Source of the DNA: an uncultured Prevotella sp.
Lineage (GTDB): Bacteria; Bacteroidota; Bacteroidia; Bacteroidales; Bacteroidaceae
Assembly: GCA_900553965.1 (NCBI GenBank)
Contig: USFX01000035.1
Span: 1-15,968, forward strand
Reading direction: 5' to 3'
Length of the DNA: 15,968 nt
The first letter of the stretch is position 1; every line of letters begins with the position of its first letter. Below are positions 7,605-15,828 of the stretch, piece by piece. Under the pieces are notes generated by a model. The model was not told the DNA's origin. It saw nothing but the letters and a program-made list of their open reading frames with translations, and searched no databases. Position numbers and translations under genes: made by a program.

Positions 7605-7632
7605 AAGGGGCTGATTTTCAGCCCCTTTGTTT
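7605..7632 (+). terminator. Intrinsic terminator after tRNA-Pro
   Basis: A perfect 10-base stem AAGGGGCTGA (7605-7614) / TCAGCCCCTT (7618-7627), with a TTT loop, is followed by a T-rich tail (TGTTTTT). It lies 10 bases after the tRNA. If the crossover lies in the tRNA, this terminator belongs to the phage. Confidence 0.85.
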
Positions 7633-7637
7633 TTGGT

Positions 7638-7722
7638 CGCACCCCAAAGGTCGGACAGAAGCCGGACGGTGCGGAACACATTATATTATTAACTGTAGCT
7701 CATTTCAGAAAATGAATTGAGC
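7638..7722. promoter_or_regulatory. Inverted and direct repeats upstream of the integrase start
   Basis: CGCACC (7638-7643) and GGTGCG (7668-7673) flank two direct copies, TCGGAC and CCGGAC. Nearer the gene, TCATTT-CAGA-AAATGA (7700-7715) sits inside GCTCA (7698-7702) / TGAGC (7718-7722). These could be recombinase arm sites or an operator. No Bacteroidota promoter consensus is visible in this interval. Confidence 0.35.
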
Positions 7723-7728
7723 AAAAAA

Positions 7729-8895
7729 ATGAATTTTTCTACAAAAGATGTTATCAACCAAGTTAAGGGATGGACCCCGCCAACCTTTAGCCAGGGCAAG
7801 GAATGCTTTGTAAGTTTCTACGCTTTTGACCCCTCCTCCGGTAGGATGAAACGCAAAAAAATCATGCTCGGGCGTATCAAGGGGAAAACAGCCCAAAAGA
7901 AATATGCACAAGGTATAATCAACCGGCTTACAGAAAAGTTGCTCGACGGTTGGAATCCTTGGATAGAGGCGGCAGCACCAATGGAATATACATTATTCAC
8001 AGATGTATGTGACAGATACACACAATATCTTTACAAGATGGTTGAAGACAACGACATGCGCGAGGAGACTCTGGCGAGTTATCTGAGCAGCTTGCGAATA
8101 CTACGTGCATGGGCAGGAAGAGAACACATTGTTTATATATATCAGTTGAACCGCCGTAAAGTCTGCGATTTCCTTGACTATGTATTTATAGAGCGTAACA
8201 ACACCCTGCAGACCCGCAATAATTATTCATCTTGGTTACGTACGTTCTGCTCATGGCTGCTCCAGAGGACCTATATATCAGTAAATCCGACGGACGGACT
8301 AACCACCGTTCAGCGGCGGGCAAAGAAGAAGAACAGGGACGTGCTGCCGGATGAAGCTCTCGGCAGACTCCACGACCACCTCATGAAGACGAACAAACAT
8401 TTTCTTTTGGCCTGTTATTTATTGCACTATATGTTCATTCGTCCTCATGAGATGACATATATAAAGATATGTGACATTCACCCTGCCGCGCAGACGTTGG
8501 AACTGCACGGCGAGAACACCAAGAACCACAACGACGCCGTGCTGACCATGCCGGCCAAGATCATTCATCTGATGGTTGACCTCGGCATCTTCGACTGTCC
8601 CGGCGGCTATTATCTGTTCAGCGAGAAATTCCGTCCCGGGACAACATGGCAGAGTGAGAAGATGTTCCGCGACTACTGGTTGCGTCATGTGTGCAAAGAC
8701 CTTGACTTCCCTCCGCAATATAAGTTCTACAGTCTGAAGGACACCGGCATCACCAACATGATCAAGGCTAACCATGACGTGCTGACCGTCAGGGATCAGG
8801 CACGTCACTCGTCGATACTCATCACCGACACCTATACTCCCAAGGACATTCAAGCGGCCAACAAGGCACTGCTGAATTATGAGGGGATATTATGA
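7729..8895 (+). CDS. Phage tyrosine recombinase (integrase)
   Basis: The protein catalyses site-specific integration and probably excision of the phage at the tRNA-Pro site. From the ATG at 7729 it has 388 residues. An N-terminal part of about 75 residues resembles an arm-binding domain, followed by an alpha-helical core-binding domain (about 86-185) and a C-terminal catalytic domain. Catalytic positions, numbered from this ATG, are R238 (in FIRPHEM), K265 (ENTKN), H360 (ARHSS) and nucleophile Y369 (TDTYTP). The HxLRH box reads YSLKD, so Lys337 replaces the second Arg and Tyr334 the His. Similar changes occur in Bacteroidota integrases as I recall. An in-frame TTG at 7717 would add four residues but lies within an inverted repeat. 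The 3' end overlaps the convergent tail gene by 6 bases. Confidence 0.94.
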   Translation: MNFSTKDVINQVKGWTPPTFSQGKECFVSFYAFDPSSGRMKRKKIMLGRIKGKTAQKKYAQGIINRLTEKLLDGWNPWIEAAAPMEYTLFTDVCDRYTQYLYKMVEDNDMREETLASYLSSLRILRAWAGREHIVYIYQLNRRKVCDFLDYVFIERNNTLQTRNNYSSWLRTFCSWLLQRTYISVNPTDGLTTVQRRAKKKNRDVLPDEALGRLHDHLMKTNKHFLLACYLLHYMFIRPHEMTYIKICDIHPAAQTLELHGENTKNHNDAVLTMPAKIIHLMVDLGIFDCPGGYYLFSEKFRPGTTWQSEKMFRDYWLRHVCKDLDFPPQYKFYSLKDTGITNMIKANHDVLTVRDQARHSSILITDTYTPKDIQAANKALLNYEGIL

Positions 8896-10695
8896 TGCGG
8901 CCATCTCATAGAAGTAGCCGCTGACAATTGCATTTAATTTGTTGTTTTGCAAGATATATTCATATTTCCGGCATATATACCGTTTGTTGTTGAACATGAA
9001 AACCTTAGTTATATCAGGAACCATATCACCAATTTCAAAATCAATCCTATATTCGACATCAGTGTTTATCGAATATGGATTAGTATGATTTATGGCGAGT
9101 GTGTCGGTATCCGGCACAGTCACAAGACTCAGTGACCATTGATTCTGTGTTATCATATAACCTGTGTCGAAAAAATCCTTACGCCAATCCGTTAAAGGTA
9201 TCGGATAGTATACGATTGGTGAGTATTCGCCATCAACTTCCTTCTTGATGCCTTGCGCATAACCATCAAAGAAAAACACCTGAATGCGATCTTCGCCGTC
9301 TATTTTGACCGGCACATCTACCTCGCCCAATATCATATTCCAAACGTTTTGCTCTACTTGTTCTTCATCGTCGTCGGTAACCGCGGGGCCAAAAGGATTT
9401 TCCATTGAAAGCATTGGAGGATATGCTTCCCAAATCACACTGTATCCATATATGCGCCACCTCGTAAACTGCATTGGATGCTTACGCGAAATTGCACAGG
9501 GGCAGATACGCAGGTCTATAGTATTGTCGCTGTCACGATGTCTCGTCAGTTGTCCGAATTCGTTAACAAGACGCAAACTCCACTTGTCTCCTGTTTCACC
9601 CCAAACATAATATCCGGTATTGTCTTTAAATAACACTTGTTTCCGGCGTTCTTCGCTCAGAGAATTACAATATTTTATTGTCTCCTGATGCGTTGCAAAC
9701 ACAAAAGTCTTAATATTCTCCAATAATTCATCACTGAGAACATCTTCTTTATGTTCTTCGCTTTCGCTTATGTCATAACGAATATTAGAATAAGACAGAC
9801 TTTTCTCACTATTCTTTATATCTTTGATTTCAACCTGATATTCATCTATCCTTGAAAAATTGTGTTCTCTACCGTCGAAGAAAGTCACATTCTTGATTAT
9901 TGAAACACGTTTCGTCTCTGCATCAAAAATTATTGAAACGTTGAAAAAATTCTCAACCTCTTTAAAGAACTCTGTAACCGTCCAGTGCGGAAGGACTTCG
10001 CATAAGTCATCTACGGTGTGTGCATTAGCAATGTAAAGATGAGTCCATGGCTCGATTTCAAGATTATTAACAGCCAACGTATAACCGCAAACCTCGATGA
10101 TACGCTGAAGTAAATACATAAATCGAGGCATCGGGCAATGGGGCTCGTAAATCTTGTATTGTACACCTCCCGGCAGTCCCATCCCTTCACCATCATCATC
10201 AGGAAATATACGCGACTCTCGCTCGTTGCGCACAACAGAATTAGTCTCGTCCCAAACAGGCATGAAGATATATTCATCGCTATATCTGTCAAATGGCATA
10301 GTTCCTATCTCAGTCTCTTCCGGATGCAGCCATCCGCCAATCTTTAGCTCATCAACATATAATTCTCCGAACTCGCCGAAGAACTTATCTCCAATCATAC
10401 TTCCAACCACTTGCACTGTTACATTTTTACGCGCGACCTTCGTAATTTGCGCCGAACCAAATAACAACGTGCGATTATCGAATACCAATCGTGCCGGGAA
10501 ACTCAGTTTATTTTTCCTTATTTCGAACCGGTCAATACTACCAAATATTTTCCGATTGTCGAATATCATTGTCGGTATTGTAATATCCAACGTATAACTC
10601 TTCGCTGATGCAAAATATGGATTCTCAACCGTTATTTTTATCTGCTTAGAGTTGTCGAAAAATACGCGTTTGTTATTAATATACAATTCAACCAT
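8890..10695 (-). CDS. Phage tail protein following the tape measure gene (tail-tip or baseplate, inferred)
   Basis: The 601-residue protein has no signal peptide or membrane segment. Its start (MVELYINNKRV, with SYTLDITIP at about 33-41 and NRKIFG at about 47-52) resembles proteins I recall from Bacteroidota phages, where a similar N-terminal domain lies next to the tape measure gene. By position it would correspond to a distal-tail, hub or tail-associated protein, but no enzymatic motif is visible. The rest is rich in beta-type and aromatic segments (for example GYYVWGETGDKWSLRLV), with an acidic DDDGEG near residue 167. Its ATG overlaps the tape measure stop by 8 bases, and a GAGAGG ribosome binding site lies 5 bases upstream (10701-10706). 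The gene is clearly AT-richer than the host genes. It is the last gene of its transcript, ending against the integrase. Phage structural role likely; exact job uncertain. Confidence 0.72.
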   Translation of the reverse strand: MVELYINNKRVFFDNSKQIKITVENPYFASAKSYTLDITIPTMIFDNRKIFGSIDRFEIRKNKLSFPARLVFDNRTLLFGSAQITKVARKNVTVQVVGSMIGDKFFGEFGELYVDELKIGGWLHPEETEIGTMPFDRYSDEYIFMPVWDETNSVVRNERESRIFPDDDGEGMGLPGGVQYKIYEPHCPMPRFMYLLQRIIEVCGYTLAVNNLEIEPWTHLYIANAHTVDDLCEVLPHWTVTEFFKEVENFFNVSIIFDAETKRVSIIKNVTFFDGREHNFSRIDEYQVEIKDIKNSEKSLSYSNIRYDISESEEHKEDVLSDELLENIKTFVFATHQETIKYCNSLSEERRKQVLFKDNTGYYVWGETGDKWSLRLVNEFGQLTRHRDSDNTIDLRICPCAISRKHPMQFTRWRIYGYSVIWEAYPPMLSMENPFGPAVTDDDEEQVEQNVWNMILGEVDVPVKIDGEDRIQVFFFDGYAQGIKKEVDGEYSPIVYYPIPLTDWRKDFFDTGYMITQNQWSLSLVTVPDTDTLAINHTNPYSINTDVEYRIDFEIGDMVPDITKVFMFNNKRYICRKYEYILQNNKLNAIVSGYFYEMAAS

Positions 10696-13600
10696 TTCTA
10701 CCTCTCAATCTATTGTAATAATCCAATTGTTCGGCCACACCATTGCGTCCATCAATGCTGACCTCTGCATGAATACCCTCTGAAAGTTGCAGGTTCAGCG
10801 AGTCAATCACATCATAGAGTGACGAGATGGTCGACCTCAGTTCCTCGTTGTCGGTAGTGACGTTGACCACCGGGGCGACGACGGCCGCTCCGGAACCGCC
10901 GCCGACGGCACGGCTCACGTCGGCCGCTGTCAGACTGCCGACCGTATTGTTGCGTTGCGCCATGTCGATGAGCTGCAGGGCCGGGAGGATGGAGGCGTTG
11001 TTGACCGCCTGATGGTTGGCGACGAATTCACCTTCATGCACTACACCGGCACGACGGCGGTAATTGGAGCCTCCGGTGAATCCGCCTTCGTAGTATCCGG
11101 CCTCTTGTGCCTGGTGCTGCTTCTTGATGGTGGCAATCTGGAGCGCGCCGGCGGCGAGGGCGATGCCGGCTGATATTGGTGCCAATATCAAGTTTGCCGG
11201 ATATGGCGCGCCGGCCATAGTCGAAGAATATGCGCTGATGGCGCCCATGGCCGTCTGAGCGACCGCCTGTGCGATTTCCATTGTCATTGCCTTTTTGTTG
11301 GCCTTGGTTTTGGCTTGCGCTATCTTCTTGTCACGCTCCTTCTCGAGTTTCTCCTTCTTCTTGGTGTTGTTGCCGGCCGCCTCTATCTGCTTGTCGTAGT
11401 TCTTGGTGATCTGCGCAACCTCGAGATCCGAGCACGCTTTGGCGTATGACGAAGCGCCGGACATGAACGTGCTGATAGTGGAGTAGGCCGCCTGTGCCCC
11501 GGAGACGATTTTCTGCATGGTCTCGATGTCGAGCTGACGCTTTGCCTCTTGATACTCCTTGTTGTTCGCGTAGTCCTCGCCATACATTTCTTTCAGTTTC
11601 TCATTGACAATCTTCTGTTGTTCAACCGCCTGGAAGATTGAAAACATGCCAGTAGCGGCATCATTGGATCTAACCTGTTCTCCAACTCCGGTCTGCTTCT
11701 TGGCAGTGTCAAGCGCAGAGGACGCGCCGGCCTTGACGCTTGTGTTCTCTGTCTGTGCCGCTTTCATCTCCGCATACTTCTTCTTGATATGTTCGATGAT
11801 GGCATTAAGTTCTTCCTGCGTCATCTTGCCATCTTTCACCATTGCCTGATAGAAAGTTCGGGCTCCCTCAAGCTCTATGTCCCGGAGTTTGTCATAATCC
11901 ATACGGCCGGCTTGTTCGCGATATTGCTGCAGACGCTCCATTTGCTGCTGTTCGAGTTCGAACCGGTGTTCCTCTGCCACTTCTTCCATTTCCGCTCTCA
12001 GGTTCAGCCACTCCTCTGTACCTTTCTTGAGAAGGTCGAGACGTTTCTGCATGGCTTCCATATCATTTTGGAAGAGCGCTTCGTTGAGAGCATCGTTATT
12101 CATGTACAATGCATCGTTGCTATCGTAATACTGCGCCTCAATGAGTGCGGCCTTCTTACGCCGCCCTCTCTCAATCTCCTTTTCTGTGAGTTTGCGCATG
12201 GCAGTGTCATGCTGCTCTTTGTTTTTTTGTTCGTCATCGAGTAACATCTTATATTCGTTGGACTCCTCGCCCCAAATCTTCTTCTGCTTTTCAAGTCCTC
12301 GCTGCTGGACCTCAAGACGCTCGTCGAGATATTGCAGGTACGTTTTGTTTCCCTCGGCGTATTGTGCAGCCAATACAGCCAGTTCTTCATTGGTCTCGGC
12401 CTTGGCTGCTGCAGCCGCCTCACGCTTGCGTTTGAGAGATTCCGCTTCCGCCTTTTTACGGGCTTTCTCCTCCTTCTCCAGCTGCTTGTCTGTCTTGGTA
12501 CCGGTACTGCCACCTACTCCACCATTGTCTTCACCATTTCCCGGCTTGGGCTTAGTACGATCATCGACGATGCCATCTTTCTTCATCTGGGCCAAGATGT
12601 TGTTCATGCGTTTGTCCTGCACGGCCAATTCCTTTATTGCGTTGGTCTCGGCTTCTTTCTGCACCCTTAACTCTTCAAGTTTTGCTAATCTCTTTTTGTT
12701 CGTCTCTATTTGAGTCCTGTCGCTGGGATCTACTGTGTTAATTACATTCTGCTTCTGTGACTTATACGTCGTATCCTTACCTCTCTCTAATTCAGCATTG
12801 ACGGCACGGACATTGTTAGATTTGGCATCGGCATTTATGCGAGCATTGAGTCTATCCTCTTCAATCTCAGTAAGTTTCTTCATGTATGCCTGTGCGAGTG
12901 CTGCCTTGCGCAACTCGTCGATGTACTTGGTCAATTTGTCCTTGTTGCTCTCTATCAGCTTTCCCTCATTGGTGATGGATGCATGATAGTCCGGGACAAT
13001 CTTCTGAAGCTCTGCGATGGCCGCCCGCCGTTGACCGACAGTCCACGCATTGGAGCGGATGACGCCTGTCAGACGGTTGATGCGTGCTATCTCCTCTGCC
13101 GTGCTGCTGTTGACCTGCTTGCTGATGTCGTTCATATCCTTTCTGGCGGAATTTGACGCCCGCACCTCGACGAGACTGTCATGCATGGCCTTCTTATGGT
13201 CGTTATGCGCCTTGATGACATAGTATATGGCTGCACTCACAGCCATGATGGCCGCGAGAAGTGCCGTGTATGGATTGGCGATGGCAGCACGGTGCATGGC
13301 AATAGAGGCGGCGCGAGCCTTGACCATGTTGCCGGTCAGCTTATAGTATGCCATGCTGAGGAGAGAGACTGTAAATGTGAGCATATTCTTTGCAGCTACG
13401 GTCGCCTTGTCCAATGCCATCTCGATTGTCTGCTGCACATTTTTCAATTTCATCACGATGATATGCGCGTTGTATGTCGCCGTGAGTATTCCGATGGCTA
13501 CAGTAAGGACGGAAAGCTCTTTGGCATGTGCGGTAACAAACTCCATCAGCGTGAGCATGACTCGAACTGCCATGCCGGCCGTGGTTATGCCGTAGCGAGC

Positions 13601-15274
13601 AACCGGCAACAGTTTCTCACCAAGTTCAATTGTAAGCTCGTTGAACTTCTTCTTTGCCTTGTCAAGTTGCGCCTGAACGGTATTATTCATCAGATTGTAC
13701 TCGTTGACAACAGACTTACCTTCCCGATAGGCGTCATTGGCGAGTTTCTGATGTTTCTGTACATCGTCAATCTTATCGGCCAGCACCGACAAAACCTGTG
13801 TCGCCCGAGCGCCATCGAGCCCCATATCGGCAAATAGCGGGGCAAGTTCTGTAAAACCGCCCTTACGGTTCATAGCTTCGAAAAACTGCATGAGCGCCAC
13901 GTTCATGTCGTTCTTGACGAGGGAGGAAAACTCCTTCACGTCTTTACCGGCCATCTGGGCAAAGGTCTTGGTGTCAGTAACCATCTTGCCTATGAGTTGT
14001 GAGAGAGCGGTGGAAGCCATCTCGTCACGCTGCATGTTCTCATCCATGACGGCACCAAAAGCCATGATTTGAGCCTGTGTCAGACCGGCCTGCTTACCCA
14101 CTCCTGACAGACGGGCAGTGAAGTCGACGAGATAGCCGGCGTTAGCCGACGAGTTTTGCGCCAGTTCGTTAATGGCCGAGCCGGTGGCGAGCATGGCACC
14201 ACGCAATCCGAGGCGTTCGTCTTCGCCGAAAGCCATAGCTAATTTACCTATCTTGTCAACGGCACCATCGCCGAGGTCGTCACCCAGCGCGCCGTTGATA
14301 ATGTCGGCGCCCTCTACAAAATCCTTCGCGCCCTCCTTTGTCGTGATGCCGAGCCTACCGGCTGCTCCGGCCAATTCGTTGAGCTCGTCGCGGGTCGTGC
14401 GGGTGTCCATGCGCTTGAATTCGGCATTGAGTTCGCGGATGACTTCGGTGCTGAGACCAGTATATTTGCGCACATCGGCCATGTTCTCCTCCATCTTGGC
14501 ATACTCTTCGGTAGCTTTGCGCATGGTGAATGTAGCGCCGGAGGCAAGAGCGAATACCTGCGTTATCGCTCCCCAGTTTTTGTTGAGGAAATTAACTGTA
14601 CGCGACAAAAAACCAGTGGATTCCTTCGACTCATCCCTCACATCCCGGAGTGCACTCTTGCATTGCTTGAGTTGGTTGTTGAGCAGCGTCCACTCAGGAG
14701 TGCCACGCTTGACACCGCGCAATTCTTCATTGACGGCCCTAAAGGCAAACTCGAGGTCTCTCACGGATGACTCCTTCAGGTTGTCGAGCGTGCGATTTAT
14801 CAGCTCAGTGTTGTTGCGAACGGCCATAGCCTCGCTGCCCGCCTTTTTCAGCTCTTCATTATATCGCTCGGCTGCCGTCGTCGCTCTATTGTGTGCGCCG
14901 GTGATTTCGTTGATACGGTCCCGGCACTGCTGTAGTTGTGTCTGCAGACGCTGAACTTCCTCCGGATCTGAAGCTGTCTTCAGCTGACGGTTGAGCGAGC
15001 GCATGGCCTTTTCGACTTGACCGATGTTGGCGCTGCCGATATTTTCGAGCGTGTCCTTGATGGACATGGTCTCCTGCTTGAACAGACGCAGTTCGCTTTG
15101 GGCTTTCTTCAGGTCTTTGGCCCATTTGTCAATTACGCTATCATCACCGGAAGAAAATGCTTCCTGACGTTTTGCTTTAAGGTCGTCGACTTTTTTCTTC
15201 AATTCCTCAAGCTTGTTCTTTGCCTCCTCGGAATTGAGTTTGATGGTGGTTGTGAATATCTCATTATTTGCCAT
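10688..15274 (-). CDS. Phage tail tape measure protein
   Basis: The tape measure protein sets tail length during assembly and is ejected with the DNA. The 1528 residues begin with coiled-coil helices (about 12-215). The tape-measure core is at about 255-560 (KMEENMADVRKYTGLS, NELAGAAGRLGITTKEG). Hydrophobic segments follow at about 586-606, 631-645 and 668-688. Long charged coiled coils occupy about 690-1320 (KEEKARKKAEAE region). A second hydrophobic region is at about 1328-1385, and a C-terminal part contains GGFTGGSNYRR and GVVHEGEFVANHQ (about 1412-1420), typical of tape measure C-termini in Bacteroidota phages. By the usual 1.5 angstrom per residue rule, the tail would be about 230 nm long. 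The ATG is at 15272-15274, without a clear Shine-Dalgarno, about 20 bases after a predicted transcription start. The frame is unbroken. Confidence 0.96.
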   Translation of the reverse strand: MANNEIFTTTIKLNSEEAKNKLEELKKKVDDLKAKRQEAFSSGDDSVIDKWAKDLKKAQSELRLFKQETMSIKDTLENIGSANIGQVEKAMRSLNRQLKTASDPEEVQRLQTQLQQCRDRINEITGAHNRATTAAERYNEELKKAGSEAMAVRNNTELINRTLDNLKESSVRDLEFAFRAVNEELRGVKRGTPEWTLLNNQLKQCKSALRDVRDESKESTGFLSRTVNFLNKNWGAITQVFALASGATFTMRKATEEYAKMEENMADVRKYTGLSTEVIRELNAEFKRMDTRTTRDELNELAGAAGRLGITTKEGAKDFVEGADIINGALGDDLGDGAVDKIGKLAMAFGEDERLGLRGAMLATGSAINELAQNSSANAGYLVDFTARLSGVGKQAGLTQAQIMAFGAVMDENMQRDEMASTALSQLIGKMVTDTKTFAQMAGKDVKEFSSLVKNDMNVALMQFFEAMNRKGGFTELAPLFADMGLDGARATQVLSVLADKIDDVQKHQKLANDAYREGKSVVNEYNLMNNTVQAQLDKAKKKFNELTIELGEKLLPVARYGITTAGMAVRVMLTLMEFVTAHAKELSVLTVAIGILTATYNAHIIVMKLKNVQQTIEMALDKATVAAKNMLTFTVSLLSMAYYKLTGNMVKARAASIAMHRAAIANPYTALLAAIMAVSAAIYYVIKAHNDHKKAMHDSLVEVRASNSARKDMNDISKQVNSSTAEEIARINRLTGVIRSNAWTVGQRRAAIAELQKIVPDYHASITNEGKLIESNKDKLTKYIDELRKAALAQAYMKKLTEIEEDRLNARINADAKSNNVRAVNAELERGKDTTYKSQKQNVINTVDPSDRTQIETNKKRLAKLEELRVQKEAETNAIKELAVQDKRMNNILAQMKKDGIVDDRTKPKPGNGEDNGGVGGSTGTKTDKQLEKEEKARKKAEAESLKRKREAAAAAKAETNEELAVLAAQYAEGNKTYLQYLDERLEVQQRGLEKQKKIWGEESNEYKMLLDDEQKNKEQHDTAMRKLTEKEIERGRRKKAALIEAQYYDSNDALYMNNDALNEALFQNDMEAMQKRLDLLKKGTEEWLNLRAEMEEVAEEHRFELEQQQMERLQQYREQAGRMDYDKLRDIELEGARTFYQAMVKDGKMTQEELNAIIEHIKKKYAEMKAAQTENTSVKAGASSALDTAKKQTGVGEQVRSNDAATGMFSIFQAVEQQKIVNEKLKEMYGEDYANNKEYQEAKRQLDIETMQKIVSGAQAAYSTISTFMSGASSYAKACSDLEVAQITKNYDKQIEAAGNNTKKKEKLEKERDKKIAQAKTKANKKAMTMEIAQAVAQTAMGAISAYSSTMAGAPYPANLILAPISAGIALAAGALQIATIKKQHQAQEAGYYEGGFTGGSNYRRRAGVVHEGEFVANHQAVNNASILPALQLIDMAQRNNTVGSLTAADVSRAVGGGSGAAVVAPVVNVTTDNEELRSTISSLYDVIDSLNLQLSEGIHAEVSIDGRNGVAEQLDYYNRLRGRNG

Positions 15275-15300
15275 TGGCTATATACATTTGAAAAACTGTT

Positions 15301-15331
15301 CAAAAGTATATAACCTCATTTTATTCTAAAA
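15301..15331 (-). promoter_or_regulatory. Possible promoter for the tape measure gene
   Basis: On the minus strand TACTTTTG (15301-15308) fits the -7 element TAnnTTTG. Nineteen bases upstream is TTTT (15328-15331), one base off the -33 TTTG. It overlaps the U-run of the preceding terminator. The predicted start of transcription is near 15294. Confidence 0.5.
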
Positions 15332-15360
15332 ATACGCCATCATGTCCTCCATGATGACGT
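15328..15360 (-). terminator. Intrinsic terminator after the 121-residue gene
   Basis: Read on the minus strand, ACGTCATCATG (15350-15360), loop GAGGA and CATGATGGCGT (15334-15344) form an 11-base-pair stem with one G-U pair, followed by ATTTTT. It ends 14 bases after the stop codon of the 121-residue gene. Confidence 0.82.
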
Positions 15361-15374
15361 ATCATACTATAGTA

Positions 15375-15740
15375 TTACTTGTCGTATTTGCTGAGAATCT
15401 GATTTACATGATTCATTCCTCTTTCCCAGTCTTCACCTTTGCCTTGTTCAAAATAATATTTCTTATATAATTGCAGATACCTTTTTCTTAATCTGGTAAA
15501 CTCTTCCTCTGTCCAATCGGCATGTGGCTTCTTTGGACATGCGGGAACGCGCGTCTCTATGAACTTCTTCGCATCAAACTCTTGCTTCTTTGCTGCCTCA
15601 CGCTTACGGTTTTCGACAAGTTTTTGATTGTCCACCTCCACTGTCTTCATAAGTCCTTTGCCGATAGGCTCCAGGATTAAAAAGTATATGACCAAGCAGA
15701 TACCGAAGATTGTATATAAAAATGCTAACGTTGCTAACAT
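15375..15740 (-). CDS. Small single-pass membrane protein in its own transcription unit; candidate phage moron
   Basis: I do not recognise the family. The 121 residues open with a strongly hydrophobic helix (about 4-27, LAFLYTIFGICLVIYFLIL). The basic residues all follow it, so the positive-inside rule suggests the C-terminal part faces the cytoplasm. Residues about 28-62 are a charged helix rich in Lys and Glu. A short PACPKKP segment with one Cys follows, then a basic/aromatic helical tail (about 75-121, RLRKRYLQLYKKYYF). A GAGAGG ribosome binding site lies 5 bases before the ATG (15738-15740). The gene has a good promoter just upstream and a terminator just downstream, and it sits between structural genes. 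This suggests expression from the resting prophage, for example in superinfection exclusion or host change, though that role is only inference. Alternatives include a small tail-assembly or lysis-related membrane protein. Confidence 0.8.
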   Translation of the reverse strand: MLATLAFLYTIFGICLVIYFLILEPIGKGLMKTVEVDNQKLVENRKREAAKKQEFDAKKFIETRVPACPKKPHADWTEEEFTRLRKRYLQLYKKYYFEQGKGEDWERGMNHVNQILSKYDK

Positions 15741-15764
15741 ACGCGCCTCTCTTTCTTTTTGTTA

Positions 15765-15796
15765 CAAATTTAACGATTAATTTTGTGATAAACAAA
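15765..15796 (-). promoter_or_regulatory. Bacteroidota-type promoter of the 121-residue gene
   Basis: On the minus strand TTTG (15793-15796), a 20-base spacer and TAAATTTG (15765-15772) match the -33/-7 consensus exactly. The predicted start of transcription is near 15758, giving a leader of about 18 bases that contains AGAGAGG (15746-15752). Confidence 0.78.
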
Positions 15797-15828
15797 TCTT
15801 TTGACTGTTATTTCAATCACTTCGTCAA

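Noticed and set aside
6953..7679. Open minus-strand frames across tRNA-Pro, including one reading GMTRLELATSRPP
   Set aside because: They are antisense to the tRNA. This peptide type is a familiar false gene made by reading a tRNA backwards, and it has no protein support.
14172..14954. 260-codon plus-strand frame opposite the tape measure gene
   Set aside because: The minus strand encodes the conserved tape measure core here; the plus frame is Ser-rich low-complexity shadow sequence.
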